The position numbers and the translations under genes were made by a program. The notes beneath the pieces are model-generated. The model saw only the letters and a list, made by a program, of their open reading frames with translations. It had not been told where the DNA came from and did no database searches. From Jatrophihabitans telluris (lineage in GTDB: Bacteria; Actinomycetota; Actinomycetes; Mycobacteriales; Jatrophihabitantaceae), in contig NZ_CP097332.1 in assembly GCF_023516435.1 (NCBI RefSeq), positions 868,001-932,000 on the forward strand: DNA of 64,000 nucleotides, written 5' to 3'. Shown in pieces: positions 17,067 to 25,585 of the stretch (its first letter is position 1; each line of letters begins with the position of its first letter).

Positions 17067-17566
17067 CCGGGACGACGATCCGAGCGACGGTGGTGACGTG
17101 TTCGAACCGGTCGGCGGCCGGGGAGCGCGCGGACGACTCGGGCGCACTGCTGGCTGAACGGTTGCAGGCCTGGGGCTACACGGTGAGCGCGCGGGTGATC
17201 GTCCCGGACGACATCGACGAGATCTCGGCGGCGGTCGGCGGTGCGGTTCGAGCAGGCTCGCGGCTGGTGATCACCACCGGCGGTACCGGGGTCACCCCGA
17301 CCGACGTCACGCCCGAAGCGGTCGAGCCGTTGTTGGACCGGCAGCTTCCCGGGATCGCCGAACGCATCCGCGCTGTCAGTGCCGAGGCCGTTCCGACCGC
17401 GGTGCTCTCACGCGGGGTCGCCGGGACGATCGGTGCTGCCCTGGTGGTGACGTTGCCGGGTTCACCGGGCGGAGTCCGAGACGGCTTGGCCGTGCTCGAA
17501 CCCTTGCTCGCCCATGTACTCGATCAGTTGGCCGGCGGGGACCATCGGCCTGGAGGGGGCGTATGA
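17063..17566 (+). CDS. mog: MogA/MoaB-type molybdopterin adenylyltransferase
   Basis: A 167-aa protein with the MoCF-binding fold. 'VITTGGTGVTPTDVTPEAV' is the conserved MPT-binding signature and 'VVTLPGSPGGVRDGL' the C-terminal loop. It adenylates molybdopterin for metal insertion. The GTG at 17063 overlaps the moaC stop as GTGA, and its own stop overlaps the moaE start as ATGA, so the three are translationally coupled. Confidence 0.92.
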   Translation: MTGTTIRATVVTCSNRSAAGERADDSGALLAERLQAWGYTVSARVIVPDDIDEISAAVGGAVRAGSRLVITTGGTGVTPTDVTPEAVEPLLDRQLPGIAERIRAVSAEAVPTAVLSRGVAGTIGAALVVTLPGSPGGVRDGLAVLEPLLAHVLDQLAGGDHRPGGGV

Positions 17567-18009
17567 CCATCGCCGGCGCGGACCCGAAAGCCAAGGTACG
17601 GATAGCCACCGTCCTGGAGATTCCCCTTGATGTAGCGGCGCATTCGGAATCAGTGCGCCGCAATTCGGGTGGAGCGGAGGTGACCTTCTGCGGTGTCGTG
17701 CGCGACCACGACCATGGCCGGACGGTCATCGAGCTGGAGTACACGTCGTACCCGAACGCTGTCGATGTGATCGCCGAGGTGGCTGCCGAGATCGCCTCGG
17801 AGCCGGATGTGCTGGCCGTCGCGGTCAGCCATCGGATCGGGATGCTGCGGATCGGCGATGTTGCGCTCGTCGCCTCCGTCTCGGCGGCTCATCGCGGTCA
17901 GGCGTTCGCCGCGTGCGCCCGCCTGGTCGACGAGGTCAAGGCGCGGCTGCCGATCTGGAAGCGGCAGGTCTTCTCGGACGGGACCGACGAATGGGTCAAC
18001 TGCCCCTGA
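17563..18009 (+). CDS. moaE: Molybdopterin synthase catalytic subunit MoaE
   Basis: A 148-aa large subunit of molybdopterin synthase. It shows 'GGAEVTFCGVVRDHDHGRTV', 'LEYTSYPNAV', 'RIGMLRIGDVALVASVSAAHR' and 'ARLPIWKRQVFSDG' with the catalytic lysine region. Together with MoaD it transfers two sulfurs to cPMP. It is the last gene of the moaC-mog-moaE operon and is convergent with moaD. Confidence 0.93.
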   Translation: MTIAGADPKAKVRIATVLEIPLDVAAHSESVRRNSGGAEVTFCGVVRDHDHGRTVIELEYTSYPNAVDVIAEVAAEIASEPDVLAVAVSHRIGMLRIGDVALVASVSAAHRGQAFAACARLVDEVKARLPIWKRQVFSDGTDEWVNCP

Positions 18010-18053
18010 GCGGGTCGGTGTCCGGGCTGCCGACGTCCTAGCCGCAGGCGGCC

Positions 18054-18293
18054 TCAGCCGCCGGCAAAAGGCGGCAGTACGTCGACGATCTGGCCGGGCT
18101 CCAGGGTGGTTCCGGGCGTGGCGGCGACACCGTCGACGAGGAACGAACTGGCCGCCAGTACCGACTCGAGTTCAGCACGCTGGGAGAGCTCGGTGAGCAG
18201 CTCTCCCAGCGTGCGTGCGGAGATCAATTCCGAGTCCCGGCCCGCGGCTCGGCGGGCACCCGCCCAATACCGGACCGTGACCTGATCGGACAT
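18054..18293 (-). CDS. moaD: Molybdopterin synthase sulfur-carrier subunit MoaD
   Basis: A 79-aa ubiquitin-fold sulfur carrier ending in FAGG, the diglycine that becomes thiocarboxylated. 'VTVRYWAGARRAAGRD' opens it and 'FLVDGVAATPGTTLEPGQIVDVLPP' is the typical core. It is on the opposite strand from moaE, 44 bp away, the same split arrangement as moaE2/moaD2 of mycobacteria. Confidence 0.92.
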   Translation of the reverse strand: MSDQVTVRYWAGARRAAGRDSELISARTLGELLTELSQRAELESVLAASSFLVDGVAATPGTTLEPGQIVDVLPPFAGG

Positions 18294-18296
18294 CGC

Positions 18297-18758
18297 TCAG
18301 CTGCTGGCGGGCGGCTCTTGGGACGCGGCCGGGGTGTCCGGAAGGTCGAACGCCGCCTTGCGTGCAGCCTCGGTAGCGGCGACCGGATCGTCGGCCCTGG
18401 CTGCCTTGGCGGCAGCATCGTCGCCGGCTACCTTGTCGGCCGCCCCGTGAACCTTGTCCTGAACGGCGTCGACCTTGTCCGCGAAGCGGGACTTGGTGGC
18501 TTTGTCGAAGCCGTCGGCGGCCTTGTCGACGCCGGCCGCGACCGCGGGGGCTGCCTTACCGGCCAGTTCGCTGGCCTTCTCCCGCGCCTCGGTAGCCATC
18601 GGACCGGCCTTCTCCTTGACCTGTTCGGTGACTTCCTTCGTCTTGGCCAGCGCTTGCGAGGCGAGCGGTGCGGCCTTCTCCTTGGCCTGCTCGGCGAGCG
18701 GAGCCGCCTTGTCCTTGGCTTGGTCGAGCAGCCCCTTGGCCTTGTCGAGGAATCCCAT
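18297..18758 (-). CDS. Amphipathic-helix repeat protein (LEA-like/Rv0909-antitoxin-like)
   Basis: A 153-aa protein starting MGFLDKAKGLLDQAKDKAAP, with AGGAGG 8 bp upstream of the ATG at 18758. Residues 5-110 are built of 11-residue-like KAKxxAxPLAxQAKEKA repeats that would form a long amphipathic helix or coiled coil, as in LEA proteins and apolipoproteins. The opening is like small actinobacterial proteins annotated as antitoxin of the Rv0909 type, but no toxin gene is next to it. It lies 3 bp before moaD on the same strand, so the two may share an mRNA. Confidence 0.7.
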   Translation of the reverse strand: MGFLDKAKGLLDQAKDKAAPLAEQAKEKAAPLASQALAKTKEVTEQVKEKAGPMATEAREKASELAGKAAPAVAAGVDKAADGFDKATKSRFADKVDAVQDKVHGAADKVAGDDAAAKAARADDPVAATEAARKAAFDLPDTPAASQEPPASS

Positions 18759-18807
18759 GGCAAAAGCCTCCTGTTGATGCATATGACGTTGCAGGCACAC
18801 TAGATGA

Positions 18808-19053
18808 ATGGGTGAGAACACGGAGCACTGCACTGAACACTCCGATGACCACCCCGACGTGGGGTCCGTCGACGCTGACGAACGGACGTCGGTTTCCTCT
18901 TCATCATCGTCGGACAAGTCGGCTCGGCGCCACCTGCGCGAGGAAGTGCTGCCCTCGGTCACCTCGGACGAACGCAATGTCGGCTGGGGTGACGAGGAAT
19001 CGCGCTACGGCGACGACTGGTACTACACCGAGCGGCCACCGCACCACGGCTGA
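18808..19053 (+). CDS. Small acidic conserved actinobacterial protein
   Basis: An 81-aa hydrophilic protein with a serine run (SVSSSSSSDKSA) and a C-terminal block 'ERNVGWGDEESRYGDDWYYTERPPHHG' that looks strongly conserved (W-G-D-E ... D-x-W-Y ... R-P-P-H-H). I recall similar C-termini in other Actinobacteria but no assigned role. It is divergent from the LEA-like gene, 49 bp apart. Confidence 0.65.
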   Translation: MGENTEHCTEHSDDHPDVGSVDADERTSVSSSSSSDKSARRHLREEVLPSVTSDERNVGWGDEESRYGDDWYYTERPPHHG

Positions 19054-19100
19054 CCACGCCGGCTTAGCTGACCGAGCCGAGTGAGCCGACGGAGCCGAGC

Positions 19101-19538
19101 TCAGATCGGGTTCTGCGGGGTCGGGCCCGCCGTGCCGTCCACCGGGCGCACGCCCAGGGCGTCCCGAATCTCGCGCAGCAGGAGGATGTCCTCAGGGACG
19201 GCCTCGGGCTCGGGGGTTTCGCCGCGGGCCCTCCGGGCCTGAATCTTCTGCATCGGCACGACGAAGATGAAGTACACGACGGCCGCGGTGATCAGGAAGA
19301 CGATGATCGAGTTGATCACGGCGGAGATGTTGATGAAGGTCGAGTCGCGCAGCGCGCCGCCCCGTAGGTGGAATCCGAAGCCGTTCGCCGACGCGCCAGG
19401 AAACGCGTTGATGATTGGCGTGATGATCGCGCTGGTGAAGTCCTTCACCACGGTCGCGAACGCGGTGCCGATGACGACCGCGATCGCCAAGTCGACGATA
19501 TTGCCTCGCAGGACGAAATCCCTGAAGCCCTTGATCAT
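19101..19538 (-). CDS. mscL: Large-conductance mechanosensitive channel MscL
   Basis: A 145-aa channel subunit (pentamer) that opens on membrane tension during osmotic downshock. 'MIKGFRDFVLRGNIVDLAIAVVIGTAFATVV' is the N-terminal amphipathic helix plus TM1, TM2 is 'INSIIVFLITAAVVYFIFVVPM', and the cytoplasmic helix 'PEDILLLREIRDAL' follows. GGGAGGAAAGC lies before the ATG. It is immediately downstream of the SAF-domain gene, as in mycobacterial gene order. Confidence 0.95.
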   Translation of the reverse strand: MIKGFRDFVLRGNIVDLAIAVVIGTAFATVVKDFTSAIITPIINAFPGASANGFGFHLRGGALRDSTFINISAVINSIIVFLITAAVVYFIFVVPMQKIQARRARGETPEPEAVPEDILLLREIRDALGVRPVDGTAGPTPQNPI

Positions 19539-19577
19539 GCTTTCCTCCCAACTGACCGGCCTGTTCTGGCCTGTTGA

Positions 19578-20312
19578 TCATGGCGGCCTTAGCGTAGCCA
19601 TAACGGTGTGAGGCGCCTGAGTGGCCAGCCGGGCCGCTTGCGCCGGCGTTACGGCGACCACGATCGCGGTCGTCTGCTCAGTACCGAGCGCCGGCGCTGC
19701 TGCATCCGAGGCGCCGAGCACGGCCAGCACCCGGACGGCTCGGGCCAGCGCGCCGACGCCGGCGCTCGGCTCCGTTGTCGCGGAGCCCCCGCCGGCCGGC
19801 ACCCGCTGCCCATCGATGGTCACCGAACCGGCGCTCGACCCAGAGTCAGACGCGTAGAGGTCGACCCGGGCACCGGTGTGCACCAGCCGCGTCTGGGCAG
19901 TGCCGGACAATTCGATCGCGGCGGCGACCTGATCGTCGGACAGGCCCGCGGCGATGGTGGTGTCGAGCAGCGAGTCCGGCGTGAGCGGCTGCCCGGCCGG
20001 GATTCGGCCCGCGGCTTGTCGGCCGACGAAGCGGGCGGCCTCGGCGCTCGAACGGGCCGGTAACAGCCCCGGGGGCCAGCGGCGAATCAGGACGTCGCGT
20101 GCCGCGATGCGCTGACCCGGGACCAGCTCGGTAGCGGCCACCGCGACGTTCACCTCTGACGGCCCCGGGCCGTGGGCGGTGCCGGACCGCGATGAGATGG
20201 CCGAGGCAGCGGCGAGGCCCAGGCACAGCAAGGCGAGTACCCGACGCGGCCAGGCAGCGAAGGCGGCGTAGCCGGGGGAGCGCAGGAACTGGTGAAGGCG
20301 GGACCGGATCAT
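19578..20312 (-). CDS. SAF-domain membrane-anchored protein (CpaB/RcpC-like)
   Basis: A 244-aa protein. A hydrophobic segment at about 24-42 (RRVLALLCLGLAAASAIS) is a signal anchor. Then comes an SAF domain, 'VAVAATELVPGQRIAARDVLIRRWPPGLLP'. The rest, ending 'IVVAVTPAQAARLATQAPHTVMATLRPP', resembles RcpC/CpaB proteins that assist Flp/Tad pilus assembly. No tad genes are nearby, so that role is uncertain. The start is the ATG at 20312; the frame is open further upstream only because it is antisense to low-complexity coding sequence. Confidence 0.75.
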   Translation of the reverse strand: MIRSRLHQFLRSPGYAAFAAWPRRVLALLCLGLAAASAISSRSGTAHGPGPSEVNVAVAATELVPGQRIAARDVLIRRWPPGLLPARSSAEAARFVGRQAAGRIPAGQPLTPDSLLDTTIAAGLSDDQVAAAIELSGTAQTRLVHTGARVDLYASDSGSSAGSVTIDGQRVPAGGGSATTEPSAGVGALARAVRVLAVLGASDAAAPALGTEQTTAIVVAVTPAQAARLATQAPHTVMATLRPP

Positions 20313-20418
20313 GATTTCGACCCTGGGCCACTCAGGTGCCCGGCGGGGCCGCATCCTCAGAGATTGTGGAAAGTCCAGCGGCCTGTGGACAGACGCACAG
20401 TGCTCCGCTGAGCCCGGG

Positions 20419-20904
20419 TCAGCGTGCCGCGGCGGCCTTGGCCGACGATCCCGAGTTCGATGACCCGGGCTTGGACGGCCCCGACTTCGACGGCCCGGAT
20501 TTCGACGAATCCGACTTCGAGCCGGCGTTGGACGACCCGGCGTTGGACGACCCGGCCTTGGACGAGCCCGAGTCGGACGATCCCGAGCCCGAGGAGCCCG
20601 AGTCCGACTTGGCCGACCCGTTCGACCCCGATCCGTTGGAGCCCGCGCTGGGCGCCGCGTCGGACTTGGATTCGGACTTGCCGGAGTCCCCGGTGCTGGC
20701 CGCGGCGCCCGACGTCTTGGCGTCACGACTGTCGTTGCGGTAGAAGCCGGAGCCCTTGAAGACGACACCGACGGACCCGTACACCTTGCGGAGCCGCTGC
20801 CCACACGTGGGGCATTCGGTCAAGGCCGGGTCGGTGAACGCCTGGAACTGCTCGAACTCGTGCTGGCAGTCGGGATGGGTACAGGCGTACTGGTAGGTCG
20901 GCAT
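20419..20904 (-). CDS. FmdB-type zinc-ribbon protein with Ser/Gly-rich tail
   Basis: A 161-aa protein. Residues 1-60 form the FmdB/Zn-ribbon regulator domain (MPTYQYACTHPDC ... ECPTCGQRLRKVYGSVGVVFKGSGFY) with two cysteine pairs. From about residue 75 to the end it is a low-complexity tail of Ser, Gly, Lys and Asp, ending AKAAAAR, far longer than the domain needs. The function of the family is unsettled. It sits between the cyclo-ligase and SAF genes on the same strand. Confidence 0.85.
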   Translation of the reverse strand: MPTYQYACTHPDCQHEFEQFQAFTDPALTECPTCGQRLRKVYGSVGVVFKGSGFYRNDSRDAKTSGAAASTGDSGKSESKSDAAPSAGSNGSGSNGSAKSDSGSSGSGSSDSGSSKAGSSNAGSSNAGSKSDSSKSGPSKSGPSKPGSSNSGSSAKAAAAR

Positions 20905-21041
20905 AGCCAGAGGTCCTTCCTCGGAACACGGACACGCATGGTGCGGGGCGGGAGGCTCGTTAGCACTCCGACCCTGCGACTGCTAACAATGGTGCGGCAT
21001 GTGATGTTCCGACGTCCAGTCGGGTCCGCTGCGGGCGGGTC

Positions 21042-21599
21042 TCAGACCCCCAGTTCATGCCAGCCGTCGGGCTGCACGACCGCGTTCACCGGCCGGTCCC
21101 AGGGGTCGACCGGAACCTCGGGGAGCAGTTCCCCGGCGTACAGCAAGGCAGCCACGGGGACCGTCGCCCGAACCCGGGCCAGCGCACGGTCGTAGGAGCC
21201 GCCACCACGTCCGAGCCGCGCACCGTCGGGGGCGACCGCGAACGCGGGGACCAGCACCAGGTCCGCCGAGGTGATCGCGTCCTTGCCCAGGGCGGGAGCC
21301 TGGCCGGAGGGGCTGTCGGGGGAGGCCCACTCGACCCAATCGAGGTCCTTGTCGGGCAGGGTCAGGGGCACGAGCACCCGGTAGCCCGCGGCGGTCAACG
21401 CGGCCAGCAGCTCGACCGAGCCAGGCTCCGTACGCAGCGGCTCGTAGGCCGCGATCACCGAACCCTGGGCCGGTCCGAGGGCACCCACCCGAGCCAGGAC
21501 GGCAGTTCGAATGGCGGCTCGGGCGACGGACCGGTCGGCGTCCGGCATGGCTCGCCGCCGTTCGGCGATCGAGAGCCGGACGTCGCTCTTAACATTCAC
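21042..21599 (-). CDS. 5-formyltetrahydrofolate cyclo-ligase family protein
   Basis: A 185-aa enzyme that uses ATP to convert 5-formyl-THF to 5,10-methenyl-THF. The C-terminal part carries the family motif 'GARLGRGGGSYDRALA' and 'VPVDPWDRPVNAVVQPDGW'. The GTG at 21599 (VNVKSDVRLSIAERRR) gives the normal start; the longer open frame runs antisense through galU. It is divergent from galU with 17 bp between starts, and the same neighbour pair occurs in mycobacteria. Confidence 0.88.
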   Translation of the reverse strand: MNVKSDVRLSIAERRRAMPDADRSVARAAIRTAVLARVGALGPAQGSVIAAYEPLRTEPGSVELLAALTAAGYRVLVPLTLPDKDLDWVEWASPDSPSGQAPALGKDAITSADLVLVPAFAVAPDGARLGRGGGSYDRALARVRATVPVAALLYAGELLPEVPVDPWDRPVNAVVQPDGWHELGV

Positions 21600-21616
21600 T
21601 TGGCTAGTCTCCCGAT

Positions 21617-22546
21617 ATGGCTCTTGCTGACAACTCCGCACCGACGGGCTCCCATCGCCGCGCCCGCCGCGCCGTGATTCCGGCAGCCGGAATGGGTACC
21701 CGGTTCGCTCCCGCAACGAAGGCGATCCCGAAGGAACTCCTCCCCGTGGTCGACGTCCCGGCGTTGGAATTCATCGTGGCCGAGGCGGCCCGCGAACACC
21801 TCGACGACGTTCTCATCATCACCTCGCGGGGCAAGAACGCCATCGAGGAACACTTCGACGCCGCGCCGGAACTAGAGGCGGCGTTGGAGAAGAAGGGCGA
21901 TTCCGAGCGGCTGGCGCGGGTTCGGCGCTCGACCGACCTCGCGCGGGTGCACTTCACCCGCCAGCGTGAGGCCCGTGGACTCGGGGACGCCGTGGCCCAC
22001 GCCGAGGCCTTCGCCGGTAACGAGTCCTTCGCCGTCCTGCTCGGTGACGACATCATCGACGAGCGGGACGAGCTGCTCGGCAGAATGCTCGACGTGCAGG
22101 CCGAGAAGGGCGGCATCGTCGTGGGTCTCATCGAGGTCGAGGGGCGTGCCATCTCGCTCTACGGCAGCATCAAGCCGGCTGGCGAGATCGTCGACGGGGT
22201 CATCCCGATCGAGACCCTGATCGAGAAGCCGAAGCCGGAGGAGGCCCTGTCCAATCTGGCGGTCATCGGCCGCTACGTGCTGCCTCCGGAGATCTTCGAC
22301 GCGCTGCGGCGGACGGAACTCGGCAAGCGTGGCGAGCTCGAACTGACCGATGCGATGCGCACCCTGGGGCAAGATGGGGTACCGATCCATGGAGTCGTGT
22401 TCTCGGGGCGGCGCTACGACACCGGTGACCGGCAGGATTACCTGCGCGCAGTCGTCCGGCTCGCTGTCGAGCACCCTGAGCTGGGAGCTGACTTCAGTAG
22501 TTGGCTGGCCGATTTCGCGGCCGGCCTGCCGAAACAGCCGGAGTAG
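21617..22546 (+). CDS. galU: UTP-glucose-1-phosphate uridylyltransferase GalU
   Basis: A 309-aa nucleotidyltransferase making UDP-glucose from UTP and glucose-1-phosphate for cell-wall and storage polysaccharides. The N-terminal 'IPAAGMGTRFAPATKAIPKE' holds the G-x-G-T-R-F nucleotide loop and catalytic Lys. 'AVLLGDDIIDERDELLG', 'PKPEEALSNLAVIGRYVL' and 'GRRYDTGDRQDYLRA' complete the signature. It heads the galU-glp-rimJ-glpR block. Confidence 0.94.
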   Translation: MALADNSAPTGSHRRARRAVIPAAGMGTRFAPATKAIPKELLPVVDVPALEFIVAEAAREHLDDVLIITSRGKNAIEEHFDAAPELEAALEKKGDSERLARVRRSTDLARVHFTRQREARGLGDAVAHAEAFAGNESFAVLLGDDIIDERDELLGRMLDVQAEKGGIVVGLIEVEGRAISLYGSIKPAGEIVDGVIPIETLIEKPKPEEALSNLAVIGRYVLPPEIFDALRRTELGKRGELELTDAMRTLGQDGVPIHGVVFSGRRYDTGDRQDYLRAVVRLAVEHPELGADFSSWLADFAAGLPKQPE

Positions 22547-22576
22547 CCCGGCGGTACCGACTAGGAGCGCGTCCCT

Positions 22577-23977
22577 GTGACCGAGAACAACCCCGATCAG
22601 CCGACCGAGGTCATCTCGTCCTTGGCTCAGCAGGCGGAGCGCGGTGGTCCGGGGCGCGGTGCGGGCCATGACCGCGACCATGGCCGCGACCGCGACCATG
22701 GCGACGACCACAGCCACGACCACAGCCACGATCATGAGGACGTCGGCGCGCTGCGGCCGGTGTCCGAGCAGCTGGCCCGCGTGCTGGACTCGATCGGCAG
22801 CATCGATCCGATCCAGCTGACGCTGCTCGACGCGCAGGGTCTGCTGCTGGCCGAGCCCATCACGGCAGACCGGCCGCTGCCCGGCTTCGACAACTCGGCC
22901 ATGGACGGGTACGCCGTCCGGGCGGTCGATCTGCGCGACGCGAGCCCGGAGCGTCCCGTCGTCCTTCCGGTCGTCGGTGACGTGGTGGCCGGCGCGCGCT
23001 CGGTGTCGGGGATGGGGCCGAACCTGGCGATGCGGATCATGACCGGTGCGCCGATCCCGCCCGGAGCGGACGCGGTCATCCCGTTGGAGCAGACCGACCG
23101 TGGCGTGGCCCGGGTCAGCATCACGCGCTCGATCCGGTCCGGGGAGTGCATCCGGCGGGCGGGGGAGGATCTGGCGGCCGGTGCCGTAGCCCTGGGCCCG
23201 GGCGCGGCACTGGGTCCGCAGCAGATCGCCTTGCTGGCGGCGACCGGACACGATCGGGTGCTGGTGCGCCCGAGACCGCGGGTCGTGATCATCTCGACAG
23301 GGTCCGAGCTGATCGATGTCGGGCGTACCCCCGGCTTCGGCGAGGTGCCGGACGCGAACTCGTACATGCTGGCGGCGGCCGCCCGTGATGCCGGAGCGGA
23401 CGCCTTCCGGGTGGGGATCGTGGCCGATGACCATGATCGGTTGCTCGACGTCCTGGACGCCCAGCTCAACCGCGCGGACCTGATCATCACCTCCGGCGGC
23501 GTGAGCATGGGCGCCTACGACGTCGTCAAGGAGGCGCTGAGCCAGTTCGGGACGGTCGAGTTCGTCAAGGTCGCGATGCAACCCGGCATGCCGCAGGGCT
23601 TCGGCTATCTCGGTCGCGAGCACACCCCGATCTTCTGTCTGCCGGGTAACCCGGTGTCGTCGCTGGTGTCCTTCGAGGTGTTCGTGCGTCCGGCCATCAG
23701 GAAACTGCTCGGCAAGCGCAACGTCCACCGGCAGAGCCTGCAGGCCATTTCGCTGGAGCGGATCGACAGCCCCGCGGGTAAGCGGCAGTTCCGCCGCGGC
23801 TTGTTGCAACGCGAACCCGACGGACGCTATTCGGTCTCGCTGGTCGGCGGAGCTGCCTCACACCTGATCGCGTCGCTGGCCGCGTCCAACTGTCTGGTGG
23901 TCATCGACGAGGACACCACCGAGGTTGTACCCGGTTCACGGGTGACGGTCCTGCCGTTGATGCTGGCCCAGCGGTAG
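22577..23977 (+). CDS. glp: Gephyrin-like molybdotransferase Glp (MoeA family) with His-rich N-terminal insert
   Basis: A 466-aa MoeA-family protein. Motifs: DNSAMDGYAVRAVD, MTGAPIPPGADAVIPLEQTD, STGSEL, DANSYMLAAA, TSGGVSMGAYDVVKEAL and LPGNPVSSLVSFEVFVRPAI. The copy between galU and rimJ corresponds to corynebacterial Glp, which binds FtsZ and the membrane receptor GlpR, in addition to any molybdenum-insertase role. Unusually, residues 27-55 form an insert with eight histidines and many Asp/Arg (HDRDHGRDRDHG then DHSHDHSHDHED), ahead of the MoeA domain. It probably binds divalent metal. The gene lies 30 bp after galU. Confidence 0.9.
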   Translation: MTENNPDQPTEVISSLAQQAERGGPGRGAGHDRDHGRDRDHGDDHSHDHSHDHEDVGALRPVSEQLARVLDSIGSIDPIQLTLLDAQGLLLAEPITADRPLPGFDNSAMDGYAVRAVDLRDASPERPVVLPVVGDVVAGARSVSGMGPNLAMRIMTGAPIPPGADAVIPLEQTDRGVARVSITRSIRSGECIRRAGEDLAAGAVALGPGAALGPQQIALLAATGHDRVLVRPRPRVVIISTGSELIDVGRTPGFGEVPDANSYMLAAAARDAGADAFRVGIVADDHDRLLDVLDAQLNRADLIITSGGVSMGAYDVVKEALSQFGTVEFVKVAMQPGMPQGFGYLGREHTPIFCLPGNPVSSLVSFEVFVRPAIRKLLGKRNVHRQSLQAISLERIDSPAGKRQFRRGLLQREPDGRYSVSLVGGAASHLIASLAASNCLVVIDEDTTEVVPGSRVTVLPLMLAQR

Positions 23978-23980
23978 GCG

Positions 23981-24604
23981 ATGTCCGAGCTGCATCCGGG
24001 CTGGCCCACCGTGCTCACGGCCGGGGCGGTGAGCCTACGCCCGCCGAAGCGACGCGATGCCCGGGAGTGGAGTCGCGTGCGGATGGCCAACGAGGAGTGG
24101 CTGGCGCAGTGGGAGCCGTCCTCGCGCCAGTCGTGGTCGGCTCGAAATTCACGCGCTGAGTACTACCGGACCTTCTCGCGCATGAAGTCCGCGGCCCGGA
24201 TCGGAATCATGCTGCCTTTCATGGTGGTGTACGGCGATCGGGTGGTCGGGCAGATGAACGTGTCCAACGTCGTGCGCGGCGCGCTGCGCTCGTGTTCGGT
24301 GGGCTATTGGATCGACTCGACGGTGGCCGGGCGCGGCATCACGCCCACGGCGCTGGCCCTGGTCATCGATCACTGCCTGACCGAGGTCGGCCTGCATCGC
24401 GTTGAGGTCGACATCCGTCCGGAGAATGCGGCGAGTCTGCGGGTGGTGGAGAAACTCGGCTTGCGGCGGGAGGGCTACTACGAGCGCTTCCTCGACATCG
24501 GTGGCGCGTGGCGCGATCACGTGGCGTTCGCCATCACCTCGGAGGAACGGGCCAATCTCCCAGTGCTGGCAAGGCTTTCATCGCTTCCGTTGCCGCCCGC
24601 CTAG
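23981..24604 (+). CDS. rimJ: RimJ-type GNAT N-acetyltransferase
   Basis: A 207-aa GNAT enzyme. The acetyl-CoA loop region 'GYWIDSTVAGRGITPTALALVIDH' (G-R-G-I-T) and 'VDIRPENAASLRVVEKLGLRREGYYERFLDIGG' match the RimJ/RimL subgroup that acetylates protein N-termini. Its place between glp and glpR is conserved in Actinobacteria. It starts 3 bp after the glp stop. Confidence 0.88.
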   Translation: MSELHPGWPTVLTAGAVSLRPPKRRDAREWSRVRMANEEWLAQWEPSSRQSWSARNSRAEYYRTFSRMKSAARIGIMLPFMVVYGDRVVGQMNVSNVVRGALRSCSVGYWIDSTVAGRGITPTALALVIDHCLTEVGLHRVEVDIRPENAASLRVVEKLGLRREGYYERFLDIGGAWRDHVAFAITSEERANLPVLARLSSLPLPPA

Positions 24605-24746
24605 CGATCCGGGGCCCCAGATCTCGGGCCTCGCACGCGAACTGTCAACCGCTACTTGAAGTTGACACTCGGCGCGCCTTCGGCGTTTACGCCAGCCCGA
24701 CACCTAGCGTGACGGGAAAGTTGTGACGGATGTGACGGGAGATGCG

Positions 24747-25505
24747 ATGAACCCCATGATGACGGTGCTCGTGCTGGCCGTCCTCTGGCTGATCGTCGTG
24801 ATTCCGATGATGGTCCAGAAGATCGACGCCCGGCGCGGCGAGCGTTCGGCAGCACGGTTTTCCACAGCCATGCGCGCACTGTCGCGCGGCAAGCTCATCG
24901 CGATCAACCGCACGACGGAGAAGACGCTCACGCGCTCGGTGTCGCGCGACAGCGATACCCAGGTGGCCTCCGCCGCCCCATCCCGCACGAGCCCGCACGT
25001 TTTCGTACCCGGAGCACCAGCCGGCGTCACCGCAGGTCGACGTCCGGTGCCCGCTGCCATGGAGGCAATGATGTACCCCGAACGACTGTCCAAGTCCGAG
25101 ATGTCCGAGGCGCGCCAGCAGATGATGGCTCGCCGCCGGAGGTCACTGACCGTGCTGATCGCGGGGACGATCCTCGGCCTGGCCTGGAGCATCTTCTCCG
25201 GCAGCACGATGTCGTGGGTGGCCGGACTCGGATTCCTGCTGTCCCTGGGCGGCTACCTCTCCTTCCTGCGCTCGCAGGCTCTGCGCGACCGGGACCGTCG
25301 GGAGAACCGTCGACGCAATCTCGGTTACGGCGATGGTGCGTCCTACGACGCGACCGAGCAGCTGAGCGTTTACGAAGAGGTCACGACGGTCGTGCGCATC
25401 GATGACGACGACGTCGCCCTGCACGGAATGGCTGACACCATCGACCTCACCGGCCTGTACGTCGAGGAAGAGTTCGAGGCGCAGCCGATGCGCCGAGCCG
25501 TCTGA
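24747..25505 (+). CDS. glpR: GlpR/SepX-like membrane receptor for Glp
   Basis: A 252-aa membrane protein. One TM helix at the N-terminus (MMTVLVLAVLWLIVVIPMMV) is followed by a basic cytoplasmic region, then two close TM helices (LTVLIAGTILGLAWSIF and WVAGLGFLLSLGGYLSFL), then a variable acidic tail. This matches GlpR of corynebacteria and SepX of Streptomyces, which recruit division proteins. The ATG at 24747 has GGGAG 5 bp before it; a GTG at 24723 is an alternative. It is downstream of rimJ and upstream of tRNA-Ala. Confidence 0.82.
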   Translation: MNPMMTVLVLAVLWLIVVIPMMVQKIDARRGERSAARFSTAMRALSRGKLIAINRTTEKTLTRSVSRDSDTQVASAAPSRTSPHVFVPGAPAGVTAGRRPVPAAMEAMMYPERLSKSEMSEARQQMMARRRRSLTVLIAGTILGLAWSIFSGSTMSWVAGLGFLLSLGGYLSFLRSQALRDRDRRENRRRNLGYGDGASYDATEQLSVYEEVTTVVRIDDDDVALHGMADTIDLTGLYVEEEFEAQPMRRAV

Positions 25506-25585
25506 GCCGGTTGAGCCGGTTGAGCCGCTTGACCCGGGCGGTGGCAGAAGCCCCCGCTCAGGCTGGTAACCTTCTCAGTCGGTTG

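Noticed and set aside
20336-20743. Acidic Asp/Pro/Glu-repeat protein on the plus strand
   Set aside because: It is the complement of the Ser/Gly-rich tail of the FmdB-type gene, whose zinc ribbon shows the true frame.
21872-23809. 645-aa minus-strand frame
   Set aside because: Antisense to galU and glp; composition is the usual shadow rich in Arg, Asp and His.
24660-24700. TTGACA-type promoter before glpR
   Set aside because: A TTGACA box is present at about 24660, but no acceptable -10 box lies at the right spacing.
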